A stretch of DNA of 64,000 bases from Rhodococcus sp. KBS0724 (GTDB taxonomy: Bacteria > Actinomycetota > Actinomycetes > Mycobacteriales > Mycobacteriaceae), in assembly GCF_005938745.2 (NCBI RefSeq), contig NZ_VCBX02000001.1:1197501-1261500 (forward strand), given 5' to 3'. Position numbers and translations under genes: made by a program. Positions 61,715 to 64,000 of this stretch are shown here, in pieces (the first letter of the stretch is position 1; each line of letters starts with the position of its first letter). Under the pieces are notes generated by a model. That model did no database searches. It was not told the DNA's origin and worked only from the letters and a program-made list of their open reading frames with translations.

Positions 61715-62803
61715 ATGACTGTCACCATCGACACCACCGCCACAGCGGACAGCCTCGACGATCAGCGCACTGTGAGTATCAGTCCGCTCGTATCGCCGGC
61801 GACTGTGCGCGCCCAGCACGCTCCCGACGAGGTTGCCTCTGCCACTGTGCGCACCGGCCGCGTCGACACCGTCAACATCCTGAACGGCACGGACGATCGT
61901 CTCATCGTTGTTGTCGGACCGTGCTCGGTTCACGACCCCGAAGCGGCGATGGACTACGCCCGCCGGTTGGCTGCGAAGGCCGAAGAACTGCGTGACGACC
62001 TGCACATCGTCATGCGTGTCTACTTCGAAAAGCCGCGCACCACGCTGGGCTGGAAGGGCCTGCTCAACGATCCGCATCTCGACGGAACCTACGACGTGAA
62101 CACCGGTCTGGGTATCGGACGCAAGCTGCTGCTCGACGTGTCGAGCCTCGGCCTGCCGGTCGGCTGTGAGTTCCTCGACCCGATCATGCCGCAGTACATC
62201 GCGGACCTGGTCAGCTACGGCGCAATCGGCGCTCGGACCGCTGCGAGCCAGGTGCATCGCCAGCTCTGCAGCGCACTGTCCATGCCCGTCGGCATCAAGA
62301 ACTCCACCGAGGGTGATGTGCAGGTAGCCGTCGACGGTACCCGCGCCGCTGCCGCAAGCCACGTGTTCCCCGGAACCGACCTGGACGGTCAGGCCGCCTT
62401 GATCCGCACCGCTGGTAACCCCGACTGCCACGTCATTCTTCGCGGCGGCAGCGACGGACCGAACTACGACGCGGAGACTGTCGCGGATACCCTTGCCCGC
62501 CTGCGTAAGTCGAACCTGCCCGAGCGCGTGGTCATCGACGCGAGCCACGGCAACAGCAGCAAGGATCACGAGCGTCAGGTGATCGTGCTCGACGACATCG
62601 CAGCTCGTCTCGCCGCAGGTGAGCAGGGAATCGCCGGCGTCATGCTGGAAAGCTTCATCGAGGCCGGCCGTCAGGACCTGACCTTGGGCAAGGCGGACGA
62701 GCTCACCTACGGTCAGTCGATCACCGACGCGTGCATCGACTGGGCCACCACGGCAGCGCAGTTGGATCGTTTGGCGCAGGCTGTTGCGGCTCGGCGCGGC
62801 TAG
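61715..62803 (+). CDS. aroG: 3-deoxy-7-phosphoheptulonate (DAHP) synthase, class I
   Basis: A 362-residue AroF/G/H-type enzyme that condenses PEP and erythrose-4-phosphate, the first step of the shikimate pathway. Conserved blocks: VVGPCSVHDPEAAMDYARRL, RVYFEKPRTTLGWKGLLNDP, GARTAASQVHRQLCSALSMP, GIKNSTEGD, HVILRGGSDGPNYDA and IDASHGNSSKDHERQ. An AGGAAA lies before the ATG. It is probably regulated by the leader-peptide attenuator upstream and, as in this class, by feedback from aromatic amino acids. A strong hairpin follows the stop. Confidence 0.94.
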   Translation: MTVTIDTTATADSLDDQRTVSISPLVSPATVRAQHAPDEVASATVRTGRVDTVNILNGTDDRLIVVVGPCSVHDPEAAMDYARRLAAKAEELRDDLHIVMRVYFEKPRTTLGWKGLLNDPHLDGTYDVNTGLGIGRKLLLDVSSLGLPVGCEFLDPIMPQYIADLVSYGAIGARTAASQVHRQLCSALSMPVGIKNSTEGDVQVAVDGTRAAAASHVFPGTDLDGQAALIRTAGNPDCHVILRGGSDGPNYDAETVADTLARLRKSNLPERVVIDASHGNSSKDHERQVIVLDDIAARLAAGEQGIAGVMLESFIEAGRQDLTLGKADELTYGQSITDACIDWATTAAQLDRLAQAVAARRG

Positions 62804-62805
62804 CA

Positions 62806-62849
62806 CTGTGCGCCTTTGTTAACCGCGGGCGGTTAACAAAGGCGCACAG
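62806..62849. terminator. Bidirectional terminator after aroG
   Basis: CTGTGCGCCTTTGTTAACC (62806-62824) and GGTTAACAAAGGCGCACAG (62831-62849) form a perfect 19-bp stem that also pairs two bases into the 6-nt loop. It lies between the convergent aroG and isomerase genes. Confidence 0.88.
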
Positions 62850-62854
62850 CAGGT

Positions 62855-63658
62855 TTACGCCAGAACTTCTCGCGTGGCCGTGACCAGGCGTTCCAGCCAG
62901 GCATCCGTGCCGACAGCGCGGCGCAGCGGTTCGTTGGGCAATTCGATGCTGACCGGCAGACCGGCAGGCAAAGTCGACCAGATTTCGGCCAGGGCGATGC
63001 CTCCGGTGCCAGGCACCAAACGTTCCTCGCGGGCGTGACGGATCAGCTCTGCGTCGTCTGTGGGCGCGGGCGTCGAACCGTCGCACATCTGGGCGTAGTG
63101 CAACCATTCGCGTGGGATCGACTCGAGATCTTCCAGTGTTGTCGCCGAGCGGTCGGTGTGCAACGCGTCGACGAGAACGCTCCGAGCCGGACCGTCTGCG
63201 GCTGAGACGATCTCGATGGCCGCACGCGCATCGGGCACAGCGGTCCAGGGCATGAACTCGAGTGAGGCGACGATGCCGTAGTTCGCGCACAGTTCCGCGA
63301 GGCGGGCATAGGAGTCCGTGAGCCGAGCGCGGTCGCGGTCGTCGCCGCCGACCAGAACGGCCTTGGCGCCGAGCTGTGCTCCCGCCTCGAGGAGCGGAAC
63401 GTAGTCGGCGGGATCGAAGTCGGCTGCAAGACGGATGATTTCGAGATCGAATACCTCGACCGGTGAATCATCCAGTCGACGCACCAGTTCGTCCAACCCC
63501 TGCTTGTCCTCGTGCAGGGGGTAAGCCGTCGTACCCGGTGCCGCGGGCATCAACCGGATACCGATCGTGTCGAAGCCGTGCTTTTCGGCCAAGTCGACGT
63601 GCTGCATCGGTGCGGTATCGAGCACCGTGAGGGCTGCCAGCCCGAGTGAGAGTGTCAT
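62855..63658 (-). CDS. Sugar phosphate isomerase/epimerase-like TIM-barrel protein
   Basis: A 267-residue protein of the AP-endonuclease-2/xylose-isomerase-like family. Metal-site candidates are the Glu in ASLEFMPWTAVPDAR, Asp/His in SVLVDALHTDR, the QMCDG block and the Glu in PVSIELPNE. Relatives isomerise or epimerise sugars, inositols or hydroxy-acids, or act as dehydratases (for example 3-dehydroshikimate dehydratase). It is encoded directly after a flavoprotein gene with ATGA overlap, so the two likely act on one substrate. Confidence 0.82.
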   Translation of the reverse strand: MTLSLGLAALTVLDTAPMQHVDLAEKHGFDTIGIRLMPAAPGTTAYPLHEDKQGLDELVRRLDDSPVEVFDLEIIRLAADFDPADYVPLLEAGAQLGAKAVLVGGDDRDRARLTDSYARLAELCANYGIVASLEFMPWTAVPDARAAIEIVSAADGPARSVLVDALHTDRSATTLEDLESIPREWLHYAQMCDGSTPAPTDDAELIRHAREERLVPGTGGIALAEIWSTLPAGLPVSIELPNEPLRRAVGTDAWLERLVTATREVLA

Positions 63659-64000
63659 ACGTGCGCTCCAACTGTCTGGGCGCCGGACAGTTCCCGGCCG
63701 GCGAGGTAACCGAACGTCATGGCCGGGCCGAGGTTGATGCCGCCGGACGGGTAGTGTCCACCCATCACGCTGGCCTGATCGACGCCCACAGCGAGCAGTC
63801 CCTCGATGGGGCGGTCGTTGTCGTCGAGCACATGCGACGACGAGTCGGTGACAAGCCCGGCGAAGGTGCCGAAGCTACCCGGTACAACCTTCACCGCGTA
63901 GTACGGGCCCTTCTGCAACGGTGCGAGCGACGGGTTCGGCCAGGGATTGGCGGTATCACCGGATCCCCGGTTGAACGGTGTTGTGCCGCGCTCGAACTCG
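63655..64000 (-). CDS. FAD-binding oxidoreductase, C-terminal part (5' truncated by window)
   Basis: The visible 114 residues run from the window edge (EFERGTTPFNRGSGDTANPW) to the stop. The segment KGPYYAVKVVPGSFGTFAGL and the terminal VGVDQASVMGGHYPSGGINL then GPAMTFGYLAGRELSG are typical of the fumarate-reductase/3-ketosteroid-dehydrogenase flavoprotein family, where this end closes the FAD site. The frame is open to position 64000; the N-terminal Rossmann motif lies outside. It is coupled to the isomerase-like gene by a 4-nt overlap. Confidence 0.8.
   Translation of the reverse strand, partial: EFERGTTPFNRGSGDTANPWPNPSLAPLQKGPYYAVKVVPGSFGTFAGLVTDSSSHVLDDNDRPIEGLLAVGVDQASVMGGHYPSGGINLGPAMTFGYLAGRELSGAQTVGAHV

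Overview
The window reads as chromosomal DNA of a mycolic-acid actinomycete, most likely Rhodococcus (R. erythropolis/qingshengii-like; genus inferred, species a guess). The reasons are high GC, frequent GTG/TTG starts, many 1-4 nt stop/start overlaps, a PrpR/RamB-type regulator beside prpDBC, a PruC-like PucR regulator beside pruAB, an EspR-like regulator, and cobalamin riboswitches on metE and on a metal-chelate ABC transporter. No rRNA, tRNA, CRISPR array, phage or integrase gene was seen.

Layout. 1-11 kb: the 3' part of an indolepyruvate ferredoxin oxidoreductase, a MerR regulator with a membrane protein, an amidohydrolase, a TMEM175-like channel, a small IS remnant enclosing a membrane-protein gene, a ClpC-type ATPase behind an HspR-like (HAIR) site, and a large FAD/NAD(P)-binding protein. 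10.9-19.5 kb: the methylcitrate cycle (prpR-like regulator, prpD, prpB, prpC) and pyruvate carboxylase, which together turn propionyl-CoA and pyruvate into TCA intermediates.

19.5-36.6 kb: a compact catabolic block with a Fe-alcohol dehydrogenase, a five-gene branched-chain-amino-acid-type ABC importer, a TetR regulator, CoA transferase, acyl-CoA dehydrogenase, SCP2-type thiolase, acyl-CoA ligase, two enoyl-CoA hydratases, an SDR, a muconolactone-isomerase-like protein, an MBL hydrolase and a tandem NTF2-like protein. It is bracketed by two copies of the last ~50 bp of pyc plus terminator (19501-19566 and 36560-36624). Its two divergent promoter regions share the palindrome TGACTNNNNAGTCA. 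I read it as an acquired, self-regulated degradation island for an unidentified (probably cyclic or branched) carboxylic acid. It is the best candidate here for an undescribed system.

36.6-45 kb: a polysaccharide deacetylase and methyltransferase behind a possible iron box; the homogentisate operon (hmgA, an unknown coupled gene, fahA) with a MarR regulator whose probable operator occurs twice; and metE behind a cobalamin riboswitch. 45-50.5 kb: an EspR-like regulator, an ABC-2 exporter with a two-component system in one operon, and an EamA transporter.

50.6-64 kb: a CGNR zinc-finger protein, a flavin monooxygenase, the proline catabolic genes with their PucR regulator, an NTF2-like protein and an AlkD-like protein, a cobalamin-riboswitch-controlled BtuFCD-like transporter, DAHP synthase behind a leader peptide containing Tyr-Phe-Trp-Phe, a TIM-barrel isomerase, and the end of a flavoprotein gene cut by the window edge.
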